Part shown: positions 5,804 to 11,973 of the stretch, piece by piece
Layout: every line of letters starts with the position of its first letter
Position numbering within the stretch: position 1 is the stretch's first letter
From: CAZONU01 sp965370045
GTDB taxonomy: Bacteria > Planctomycetota > SZUA-567 > JAKLDR01
DNA length: 13,412 bases
Reading direction: 5' to 3'
Assembly (NCBI GenBank): GCA_965370045.1
Contig: CBDUSI010000121.1
Location: 1-13,412 of the forward strand
The notes under the pieces: generated by a model
What the model saw: the letters and a program-made list of their open reading frames with translations, nothing else
The model's database searches: none
Told to the model about the DNA's origin: nothing
Program-made: the position numbers and the translations under genes

Positions 5804-8131
5804 ATGCCCGCGCCCGATGAGCGCCCTCCCCCGCGCATCGCCGTGGCCGGCAACCCCAACACCGGCAAGACCAGCCTGCTCAACAGCCTCACCGGCATGG
5901 GGCAGTCGGTGGCCAACTATCCCGGGGTCACCGTGGAGATCAAGACCGGCACCGCCGAGCACGGGGGCCGGAAGTACCAGATTGTAGACCTGCCCGGCAC
6001 CTACTCGCTTACCGCGTACAGCGGCGAGGAGCTGGTCGCCCGGAATTTCGTGATCGAGGAGCGCCCCGAGGTGGTGGTCGACGTGGTCGACGCCTCCAAC
6101 CTGGAGCGCAACCTGTACCTCACCGTCCAGCTCCTGGAGATGCGCGCCCCGCTGGTCATCGCCCTGAACATGGTCGACGTGGCCCGCGCGCGCGGCGTGG
6201 AAATAAACGCGAAACGCCTCGGCGAGCTGCTGGGCGTGCCGGTGGTCCCCACCGTGGCCAGCCGCGGCCAGGGGCTGGACGAGCTGATGGCCGCCTGCGC
6301 GGAAGTTGCCGACCGGGTCGAGGATCCTGAGCCCGCGCGGGTCACCTACGGGCACATGGTCGAGGGCGAGGTCGCGGGACTCGCGCGGCTGATCGCGGCG
6401 GACCAGAAGCTCGCCGGGCGCTACCACCCGCGCTGGCTGGCGGTCAAGCTGCTGGAGAAGGACACCGACGTCCTCGCCCGGGTCCGCGAGTTCTCCGCGG
6501 AGTCCGACGTCCTCGAAAAGGCCGTCGCCGACAGCGCCCGGCGCATCGAGGCGCACTTCGACGAGGACGCGGCCACGATCATCGCCGAGCGGCGCTACGG
6601 TTTCGCCGCCGGGGCCATCAAGGACTGCGTGAAGCTCTCCGGCCAGGCGCGACAGAACGCCACCGACAAGATCGACGCGGTGGTCTGCAACCGCTACCTG
6701 GGGCCGGCCATCCTCGCCGGGGTGGTCTACGGCCTGTTCCTGGTCGTCTTCACGATCGCCGACGGGCCCTGGCTCTTCGGGAAGAGCATGGTGGGCTGGA
6801 CCGAGACCTTCTTCGAGTGGCTGGCCGCGCAGCTCGCGCCCCTGGCCGAGAGCGCGCCCATGCTCCACTCGCTGCTGGCCGACGGGGTAATCGGCGGGGT
6901 TGGCGGGGTGGTGGGCTTCGTGCCGCTGATCTTCGTGATGTTCTTCTTCGTGGCGATTCTGGAGGACTCTGGCTACATCGCGCGGGTGGCCTTCATCATG
7001 GACCGGCCTCTCAAGGCGTTCGGCCTGCAGGGCAAGAGCATCCTGGCCATGATCGTGAGCGGAGGCCTGGGCGGCGGCGGCTGCGCGGTGCCCGGGGTGA
7101 TGGCCACCCGGACCTTGCGCGAGGAGAAAGACCGGTTGATCACCATCCTGGTCGCCCCGCTGATGAACTGCGGCGCGAAGCTGCCGGTGTTCCTGATGCT
7201 GGTGGCCGCCTTCTTCGCGGAGCACAAGGCGCGGATGCTCTTCCTGCTCTGGGGGCTCTCCTGGTGCTTCGCGCTGGGCGCGGCCTGGATGTTGAGGAAG
7301 TTCGTGGTCCGCGGCAAGCAGACCCCCTTCGTCATGGAACTGCCCCCCTATCACCGGCCCACCCTCAGGGGCGTGCTGCGCCACACCTGGGAGCGCACCT
7401 GGATGTACCTCAAGAAGGCCGGGACCATACTGCTGGCCGTGAACATCGTGCTCTGGGCGCTGATGTACTTCCCGCGCCTCGACGAGAAGACCGTCGCGGA
7501 ATTTGACGAGAAGGCCGCGGTGGCGGCGGGTGAGGCCGAGCGCGAGCGGGCGCTGGCCGCGAAGAGGGACGCGGAGCTGGTCGCCAGCGCGGCCGGGGCG
7601 GAGCGCGAGCGGATCCTGGCCGCCAAGGAGAGCGCGGAGCTGGCCGCCGACGCGGCCGAAGCGCAGCGCGACGCGATCATCGGCGAGAAGAAGAAGACGG
7701 CGCTGGTCGGCAGCGTCGCCGGGCGGGCCGGCGGCGCCCTGGAGGCGGTCACCAAGCCGACGATGGGTTTCACCTGGCGGGAGAACGTCGCGCTGATCGG
7801 CGGCTTCGCGGCCAAGGAGGTGGTGGTCGGGGCGCTGGGCACGGCTTACTCGCTGGGCGACGTCGACCCCGAGAATCCCGAGAGACTGTCCGAGCGCCTG
7901 CGCGAGGAGGCCCGGACAACCAAGACCTGGAACCCCCTGCGGGCCTTCACCCTGATGATCTTCGTGATGATCTACGCGCCCTGCGTGGCCACGCTGGTGG
8001 TGATTCGCAGGGAGACCGGCACCTGGAAGTGGGCGGCCTTCGCGACGCTCTACACCACGACGTTGGCCTTCACTATTGCGACGATAATTTTTCAGGTCGG
8101 CAAGCTTATGGGTTGGGGGCTGTACACGTGA
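5804..8131 (+). CDS. feoB: FeoB, ferrous iron uptake transporter with G-protein domain
   Basis: This 775-residue inner-membrane Fe2+ transporter has a GTPase domain at residues 1-170: G1 GNPNTGKTS (16-24), YPGVTVE (39-45), G3 DLPGTYSL (62-69), G4 NMVD (122-125) and G5 VASRG. A helical guard segment follows to about 285. The membrane part runs from about 295, with the two gate motifs GGGGCAVPGVMATR (Cys427) and APLMNCGAKLPVF (Cys456), then FAAKEVVVGALGTAYSLG and YAPCVATLVVIRRETG (Cys727). Between two membrane segments lies a soluble, charged, Ala-rich insert (about 565-650) made of three 21-residue repeats. The ATG follows the feoA stop by one base, with GAGGAAG as ribosome-binding site. The stop overlaps the next start (TGATG). 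Confidence 0.97.
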   Translation: MPAPDERPPPRIAVAGNPNTGKTSLLNSLTGMGQSVANYPGVTVEIKTGTAEHGGRKYQIVDLPGTYSLTAYSGEELVARNFVIEERPEVVVDVVDASNLERNLYLTVQLLEMRAPLVIALNMVDVARARGVEINAKRLGELLGVPVVPTVASRGQGLDELMAACAEVADRVEDPEPARVTYGHMVEGEVAGLARLIAADQKLAGRYHPRWLAVKLLEKDTDVLARVREFSAESDVLEKAVADSARRIEAHFDEDAATIIAERRYGFAAGAIKDCVKLSGQARQNATDKIDAVVCNRYLGPAILAGVVYGLFLVVFTIADGPWLFGKSMVGWTETFFEWLAAQLAPLAESAPMLHSLLADGVIGGVGGVVGFVPLIFVMFFFVAILEDSGYIARVAFIMDRPLKAFGLQGKSILAMIVSGGLGGGGCAVPGVMATRTLREEKDRLITILVAPLMNCGAKLPVFLMLVAAFFAEHKARMLFLLWGLSWCFALGAAWMLRKFVVRGKQTPFVMELPPYHRPTLRGVLRHTWERTWMYLKKAGTILLAVNIVLWALMYFPRLDEKTVAEFDEKAAVAAGEAERERALAAKRDAELVASAAGAERERILAAKESAELAADAAEAQRDAIIGEKKKTALVGSVAGRAGGALEAVTKPTMGFTWRENVALIGGFAAKEVVVGALGTAYSLGDVDPENPERLSERLREEARTTKTWNPLRAFTLMIFVMIYAPCVATLVVIRRETGTWKWAAFATLYTTTLAFTIATIIFQVGKLMGWGLYT
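7535..7723 (+). repeat. Three tandem 63-bp repeats inside feoB
   Basis: Residues 578-598, 599-619 and 620-640 are consecutive 21-residue units. The first two are close copies (AERERALAAKRDAELVASAAG then AERERILAAKESAELAADAAE); the third has diverged. Each unit is three heptads long and predicts a continuous charged helix or coiled coil in the loop before the final FeoB transmembrane block. It probably grew by in-frame duplication. Confidence 0.8.
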
Positions 8132-8313
8132 TGGATTACGCTGAATACGTCCTGGTCGGCGCCCTCGTGGCCGTCGCCCTGGGTTACGCCGTTTACAGGA
8201 TCCGCCGCGCGTTTCAGGGCAAGGACGGCTGCGGCTGCGCCTTCTCGGGCTCCGACGCCCCACCCTGCCAAGGCTGCGCCGAGAAGGCGGACGAGGAGCG
8301 CGAGTCTACCTGA
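8131..8313 (+). CDS. FeoB-associated Cys-rich membrane protein
   Basis: This is a 60-residue protein. One transmembrane helix (about 6-22, YVLVGALVAVALGYAVY) is followed by a basic stretch (RIRRAF) and a Cys-rich tail with C34-x-C36 and C46-x2-C49. That matches the small FeoB-associated Cys-rich membrane proteins found next to feoB. They are thought to assist FeoB, perhaps in iron handling or complex assembly, but their mechanism is not settled. The ATG overlaps the feoB stop by one base, so translation is coupled. A GTG one codon upstream is a possible alternative start. It is the last gene of the operon and meets the convergent DUF4870-like gene after 13 bases. Confidence 0.9.
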   Translation: MDYAEYVLVGALVAVALGYAVYRIRRAFQGKDGCGCAFSGSDAPPCQGCAEKADEEREST

Positions 8314-8326
8314 GGCCCCGTGCTGC

Positions 8327-8650
8327 CTACCGCCTGGCCCACTTGCCGGCCAGGGGGTACTCGTACCACTCGCCCTTGTTGGCCTCGACCATGGCGATGA
8401 TGTTGTAGACGATGATGACGATGGCTCCGACGCCGCAAGTGAGCAGGCAGAAGACCATGGCCAGCAGCTCGAAGTAGATGGTCTGCAGGCTGTGAAAGGC
8501 CACGAACTCGTCCTCGTCCTTCTTGAGCAGGTAGATGATCAGCGGACCCAGGAAGCCGGTGAGCAGGGCCAGCAGGTGCACCAGCATGGCCGTGGTGCAG
8601 GACTCCTTCGAGGGTTGCCGGTCGGTCGGCTCGATGAACTCGTCAGGCAT
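8327..8650 (-). CDS. DUF4870-like small membrane protein
   Basis: This is a 107-residue protein. A polar N-terminus (1-20) is followed by about three hydrophobic segments (21-42, 57-71, 73-90) and a short polar tail. The charged loop KKDEDEFVAFHSLQ between the first two segments matches the 'lk.d...f...H..Q' signature of DUF4870/Tic20-like proteins. The function of this family is unknown. The ATG at 8650 has AGGGAGA six bases upstream. It follows the DUF4177-like gene by 28 bases on the same strand, so the two probably form an operon from the promoter at 8922-8950. Confidence 0.82.
   Translation of the reverse strand: MPDEFIEPTDRQPSKESCTTAMLVHLLALLTGFLGPLIIYLLKKDEDEFVAFHSLQTIYFELLAMVFCLLTCGVGAIVIIVYNIIAMVEANKGEWYEYPLAGKWARR
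8333..8354. terminator. Hairpin that may end the feo operon
   Basis: CCTGGCC (8333-8339) and GGCCAGG (8348-8354) form a perfect 7-bp stem with an 8-base loop, 20 bases after the last feo stop. It lies inside the 3' end of the convergent DUF4870-like gene. No T-tract follows, so intrinsic termination is doubtful and the match could come from coding constraint. Confidence 0.25.
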
Positions 8651-8678
8651 GGCTATCTCCCTAAATCAGCTCGGTCGG

Positions 8679-8882
8679 CTACTCGCTCCAGCCCATGGCC
8701 CGGCTGGTGCCCTCTTTGGGGGCGGGTTCTCTCTTGTGGACCAGGGTGAAGCCCTGGTCCTTGCTCAGCGGTGGGAACATGTTGACCAAGTCCCAGCCCC
8801 CGCCGGCCAGATCGTTGAGCGTCTTCTCCATCTCGTGAAAGGTGGCCCGGGTGGCTTTCCATTCGAAGGTGGGCTTGGACAT
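8679..8882 (-). CDS. DUF4177-like small protein
   Basis: This is a 67-residue soluble protein. The pattern WKATRATFHEMEKTLNDLAGGGWDLVNMFPP, then QGFTLVHKRE, has the shape of DUF4177: a short beta strand, a helix ending in 'LN.la..GWdlv', and a closing strand ending 'l..kR'. No catalytic residues are apparent and the family has no assigned function. AGGAGGA lies seven bases before the ATG at 8882. It is the first gene of a two-gene minus-strand unit with the DUF4870-like gene. This pairing often occurs among small housekeeping-type proteins and gives no strong hint of function. Confidence 0.8.
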   Translation of the reverse strand: MSKPTFEWKATRATFHEMEKTLNDLAGGGWDLVNMFPPLSKDQGFTLVHKREPAPKEGTSRAMGWSE

Positions 8883-9188
8883 GTCTGCTTCCTCCTCGGC
8901 TGCTATTCGGTCCGGTTCGATAACCTAACGCGCCGCCGCGCGGAGGTCAAGGGGCGGGGACGGAATCAGGTGGTTGGGGGAGAATGGCCGGGCTATTGAG
9001 GTACGCTGTCCCCGGGAATGCGCCGAATGGAAGAAGCCCATCAGGACAATCCTTGACTGGACTTGGAAGAAGGAAGAAGATTAGACATTGCATGGCATCA
9101 TCGGTGGCGCCGACGGATTACGCCCGGACAGGGCCGGAACGGGGATAGCCAAAGAGCATGGCTCAGGATGCTGGCGGGAGGCACGAAC
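8883..9188. other. 306-bp spacer between the DUF4177-like gene and the SIR2 gene
   Basis: The minus-strand promoter above occupies the left part. A short stretch at about 8998-9020 (GTACGCTGTCCCCGGGAAT) resembles the 'GGGTACxCTGTCCCCGGAAT' repeats seen beside REP-associated transposases in environmental genomes. A weak promoter candidate for the SIR2 gene begins with TTGACT (9053-9058), but no clear -10 box follows. The open frame that extends the SIR2 gene upstream of 9189 has no ribosome-binding site and unremarkable residues, so I treat it as noncoding. Confidence 0.5.
8922..8950 (-). promoter_or_regulatory. Sigma70-type promoter for the DUF4177/DUF4870 pair
   Basis: On the minus strand TTGACC (8950-8945) and TAGGTT (8927-8922) are spaced by 17 bases. 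The leader to the ATG at 8882 is about 33 bases and contains the ribosome-binding site. Confidence 0.6.
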
Positions 9189-10331
9189 ATGACACGAGAC
9201 ATCGTTCTCTTTCTCGGCGCGGGGTTTTCACGCGAAGCGGAGTTGCCCGTCATGTCGGAGTTCTACCGTGCCTCACGGACAGAACTCGACCGACTGGAGG
9301 CCCACGAGAGAGGACAGAATCGAGCAGCGGCCCCCATGCTTTGCAAGGCCGGGAACGCATACATGTGCTTCCACAAACACTGCGCAAAGGCTGGCAGTCA
9401 CCTGCAACTCGACGCAGAGAACATAGAAGACCTCTTCTCAATGGCCGAGATGCTGGAGCACATCGGCTACAGGGAAGAACATGAAGCTCTCGGCGATCTG
9501 TACCGCGAAGTGAAATTATGGCTCTGGAAAATCTATCAACAGTGCCCTCCTATGAGCCAGAGAGACAAGTGCCCGGGTCTAGACCTATATCTCGGGCTTA
9601 TGAAGAAGTTGCAGCCTGCCATGAACCGATTGACGGTCATTACCACCAACTATGACGTTGTCTGGGAATCCCTCTCGCATAAGGGCGGTTCGAAATCCTG
9701 TTACCCCTTCAGTCGATCTGAAGCTAGAGATCTCATCGCCGAAAAAGGGGAAACCGGAAATGCCTCTGTGTCCCCAGGACTCACGTTCGTGGGGGTCAGC
9801 GATGACGGCCAAGGGCCCCTCGTGTGCAAGTTGCATGGAAGCGTCAACTACTTCATCAAGGGCAAGGCGTTCGGCATAAGCCGGCAGATATGCAAAAAGA
9901 CGCAGGGGATACACAAATCGGGAATCGCCGGTCAGCCTGAGATATTGGGGCTGGACACTATTTACGAGTTCAACATAGTACAGAACTGGGTGCCCGAGTT
10001 CGTCCCACCCACCTACTCAAAGCTCACCCCCTCATCGTGGCTCAGCGAAACCTGGCAGGCGGCCATAGAGGCGCTACGGACCGCCAAGAAAGTGGTTTTC
10101 ATCGGCTACAGCATGCCAGAGACCGACGGATTCATGAAGGCCATGTTCGGAAGCGCCTTCGCGAAAAGAACCGCTCCTCCCGAGATTCACGTCTTTGATC
10201 CTTCCTGCGAGGTGTTGCTGAAATACAAGAAGTTCTTTAGAGGAATCCCTGTCGGACACAAGAAGCTTTTCAGAGATAGCGTGGACGACATAGCGGCCAT
10301 CTGCTGTTCTGACCAGAGGGCCCAGGGCTGA
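9189..10331 (+). CDS. SIR2-family protein, probable NAD-consuming defence enzyme
   Basis: This is a 380-residue protein. The Rossmann NAD motif FLGAGFSREAELP is at 8-20, TTNYD at 152-156, KLHGSVNY at 214-221 (His216 in the catalytic position) and FIGYSMPETDGF at 304-315. These are the landmarks of the SIR2_2-type proteins found in antiphage systems, where they degrade NAD+ on infection, rather than of protein deacetylases. An insertion near the N-terminus holds C52, C60, H62, H64 and C65, a possible metal site. No partner domain is fused. The start at ATG 9189 is chosen because GGGAGG lies seven bases upstream and the NAD motif begins at residue 8. Third positions are less GC-rich than in the feo genes, consistent with transfer. 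The neighbours do not reveal a known multi-gene defence system. Confidence 0.82.
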   Translation: MTRDIVLFLGAGFSREAELPVMSEFYRASRTELDRLEAHERGQNRAAAPMLCKAGNAYMCFHKHCAKAGSHLQLDAENIEDLFSMAEMLEHIGYREEHEALGDLYREVKLWLWKIYQQCPPMSQRDKCPGLDLYLGLMKKLQPAMNRLTVITTNYDVVWESLSHKGGSKSCYPFSRSEARDLIAEKGETGNASVSPGLTFVGVSDDGQGPLVCKLHGSVNYFIKGKAFGISRQICKKTQGIHKSGIAGQPEILGLDTIYEFNIVQNWVPEFVPPTYSKLTPSSWLSETWQAAIEALRTAKKVVFIGYSMPETDGFMKAMFGSAFAKRTAPPEIHVFDPSCEVLLKYKKFFRGIPVGHKKLFRDSVDDIAAICCSDQRAQG

Positions 10332-10337
10332 GGCTGG

Positions 10338-10418
10338 CTACTCCGCCTGCTTGCGGAGCCTAGTCGGCAGGCGCGCCTTGAGCCCGGGGTGGCCTTCGAC
10401 CAGCTGGAGGATGTCGGC
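10338..10418 (-). pseudogene. Possible C-terminal remnant of a lost gene
   Basis: Read on the minus strand, 26 codons with GC-rich third positions give ADILQLVEGHPGLKARLP followed by TRLRKQAE and a TAG stop. The text looks like a real amphipathic C-terminus. It is cut upstream by TAA (10421-10419), and no start codon or ribosome-binding site precedes it. Chance is quite possible at this length. Confidence 0.2.
10341..10358. terminator. Weak hairpin after the SIR2 gene
   Basis: CTCCGC (10341-10346) and GCGGAG (10353-10358) form a 6-bp stem with a 6-base loop, nine bases after the SIR2 stop. No T-tract follows, so it is at best a weak or factor-dependent terminator. The rest of the spacer up to 10551 shows nothing else recognisable. 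Confidence 0.3.
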
Positions 10419-10551
10419 TTACATCTCATTCTCCAATCTCCAACGGCTTGTCGATCATGTTCCGACGTCTTACCGGACTGCGTATAGCACTGAACACGAG
10501 CCTGTTACGCATCTGTAGTCCGACGGCGACATGATAGTCTCAGAATTCCGC

Positions 10552-10580
10552 TTGACACTCTGGCGACTTCGGTGTACAAT
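10552..10580 (+). promoter_or_regulatory. Strong sigma70 promoter for the HTH/HEAT-like gene
   Basis: Perfect TTGACA (10552-10557) and TACAAT (10575-10580) are spaced by the optimal 17 bases. The ATG at 10604 lies 23 bases beyond the -10 box, with TGAGGAG in between, so the leader is short. This makes the gene independent of the SIR2 gene. Confidence 0.85.
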
Positions 10581-10603
10581 ACTGGTAGGTCTGAGGAGTT
10601 GAC

Positions 10604-11626
10604 ATGCTCGACGAGGCCATGGGCGTTCTGGAAAGCGCCGCGCGCTACCGCGCGGGAGGCGACTCCTGGGAGGAGGTTTCCGTTCTTCTCTCCCGCCCAG
10701 TCCGCGAGTTGAAAGACCTCGCCTGGGAGCGCCGCGCGGAGTGGGCCGGGCTCTACGTCCAGGCGGCCAGCTTCTCGGCGCTGGAAGCGCTCACCGACCT
10801 GGCCCGCCACGAGAACCCCTTCGTCGCCAAGGACGCCGCCAAGGCGATTCTCACCCACTCCCGCTGGGCGGGGGATTGTCAACCACCAAGTCACCAAGAT
10901 CACCAGGAAGGTGAGTGTTCAGAGTTCAGTGTCCAGTGTTCAGGAGTCCAGAACACTGAAAACCGAGAACTGAAAACTGACCTGGCGTCTTTGTGTCTTG
11001 GCGGTGAAGAAGGAATGTTGAAGATCAGGGAGTTGGCCAACGACCGGCTGATAGATTTGCTTTACGCCAAAAAGCCCTGGGTGCAGCTCCGCGCCGCGCA
11101 GAGTCTCCTGGTGCAGTTCAGGTGGTGGTGGCGGGTGACGCATCCGCGCGTCCCCCGTGAGAGAAAACCCAAGGGCCCCGACTGGAAGGCGATCCTGCCT
11201 TGGCAGCAGGAGGACGCGCCGCCTCCGCCTGACAGGATTTCCATCCACGAGAACAGCAAGAGCATTGGCCGGGATGGGCCGGCCGAGCGGATAGTGGCCT
11301 TCGACCGGCCGGGAGTCTCCAGCGAGTCATGGGAGAAGACCGGCGCGGAGGCCGACGAGTATATACGTGAGCTTGTTCGGGGCGAGAAGCCCGGCGTCGA
11401 GTTCATGTGGTACGGGCACTGGCTTACGACGCACCTGGAGCGCATCGCCGGCCGCGACAACATCCCCTGGCCGCCGCCCGAAGAGATGATCTCCGGCAGG
11501 TGGTACGCGGTCTGGGACGAGGAATTGCGCGATATCAAGCCGAAGCCTTTGCCCGACACTTGGCAAACCGGCGATCCCGAGCCTCCAGATGGCTGGGGCC
11601 CGAATTCCCGGGCAAGTCCCAACTGA
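10604..11626 (+). CDS. Unknown protein with HTH-like start and two HEAT-like repeats, interrupted in frame by a palindromic element
   Basis: I do not recognise this 340-residue protein. Residues 13-39 (RYRAGGDSWEEVSVLLSR...) resemble the helix-turn-helix of phage terminase small-subunit-like proteins. Residues 60-88 and 146-174 align without gaps (L63/L149, D65/D151, P72/P158, V74/V160, AA78-79/164-165, R87-W88/R173-W174) and look like two HEAT-type helical repeats. Residues 93-135 between them are encoded by palindromic element 2 and read as low-quality protein. The C-terminal part (180-340) is Trp- and Pro-rich with no known motif. TGAGGAG lies five bases before the ATG. The stop TGA is directly followed by element 3. 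An in-frame ATG at 11015 could start a shorter product, but its ribosome-binding site is poor. Confidence 0.7.
   Translation: MLDEAMGVLESAARYRAGGDSWEEVSVLLSRPVRELKDLAWERRAEWAGLYVQAASFSALEALTDLARHENPFVAKDAAKAILTHSRWAGDCQPPSHQDHQEGECSEFSVQCSGVQNTENRELKTDLASLCLGGEEGMLKIRELANDRLIDLLYAKKPWVQLRAAQSLLVQFRWWWRVTHPRVPRERKPKGPDWKAILPWQQEDAPPPPDRISIHENSKSIGRDGPAERIVAFDRPGVSSESWEKTGAEADEYIRELVRGEKPGVEFMWYGHWLTTHLERIAGRDNIPWPPPEEMISGRWYAVWDEELRDIKPKPLPDTWQTGDPEPPDGWGPNSRASPN
10881..11008. repeat. Palindromic element 2, inserted in frame inside the HTH/HEAT-like gene
   Basis: The left arm (10881-10907, beginning AACCACCAAGTCACC) and right arm (10981-11008, ending TCTTGGCGGTGAA) are inverted copies with several mismatches and one gap. 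They belong to the same arm family as elements 1 and 3. The interior is a run of degenerate TTCAG/CAGTGT units and their inverted copies; CAGTGTTC (10934-10941) and GAACACTG (10951-10958) are a perfect inner hairpin. The reading frame stays open across it. In layout this recalls the Rickettsia palindromic elements that sit in frame inside genes. Confidence 0.8.
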
Positions 11627-11863
11627 TTAACCACCAAGACACAAAGGCACGAAGAAGAGCTGTTGCCGCTCGGAGCGGCGCCTTCAGGTGCCCGACGAGA
11701 GGCAAGTCACTTGCCAGAACCACGCCAGGGAGGGCGGAACCTCGACGGCTTGACAGGATGTCAAGAGACATCGTTTGGGAACGCGGCGGAAGGCTAAGTT
11801 CCCGGGAGAGGGCAGTTCCGCGAGGGAAGCACCAACTTGGTGCCTTTGTGTCTTGGTGGTGAA
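11627..11863. repeat. Palindromic element 3, about 237 bp, with internal hairpins
   Basis: The terminal arms 11627-11650 and 11840-11863 are inverted repeats matching at 23 of 24 positions. Inside are three further perfect hairpins: GCCGCT/AGCGGC (11665-11679), GGCAAGT/ACTTGCC (11701-11715) and CTTGACA/TGTCAAG (11749-11765). The right half shares GAACGCGGCGG (11779-11789) and a following GGCAG-TTCCGCG block with element 1, so the interiors are also related. A degenerate copy of the right arm follows at about 11868-11887 (CTCTGTGCCTCTGTGGTGAA). The element starts on the base after the upstream stop codon. No coding sequence is visible. Together with the promoter below it fills the 347-bp gap. 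Confidence 0.85.
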
Positions 11864-11907
11864 AAGGCTCTGTGCCTCTGTGGTGAAGAAGTGTTTGGGA
11901 CTGACTC

Positions 11908-11936
11908 TTGACCCCGCGTGGCGGCGCCGCTATTCT
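11908..11936 (+). promoter_or_regulatory. Sigma70-type promoter for the zinc-ribbon membrane protein
   Basis: TTGACC (11908-11913) and TATTCT (11931-11936) are spaced by 17 bases. The leader to the ATG at 11974 is about 30 bases and carries GGGAGGA. It lies just outside palindromic element 3. Confidence 0.75.
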
Positions 11937-11973
11937 GCCTTATAGACCGCAGCCGGGCGAGGGAGGACGGAGC

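Noticed and set aside
5690..8263. Long minus-strand open frame of 857 codons opposite feoB
   Set aside because: It is the antisense shadow of a GC-rich real gene. FeoB motifs on the plus strand are unmistakable, and the minus product is rich in His, Gly, Arg and Gln with no motif.
9063..9188. Upstream extension of the SIR2 frame to a TTG at 9063
   Set aside because: There is no ribosome-binding site, the residues are not SIR2-like, and the ATG at 9189 places the NAD motif at the usual distance from the start.
5360..11863. Recurring ACCACCAAGACAC sequences considered as a CRISPR array
   Set aside because: The copies are inverted pairs scattered kilobases apart, not regularly spaced direct repeats, and no cas gene is present.
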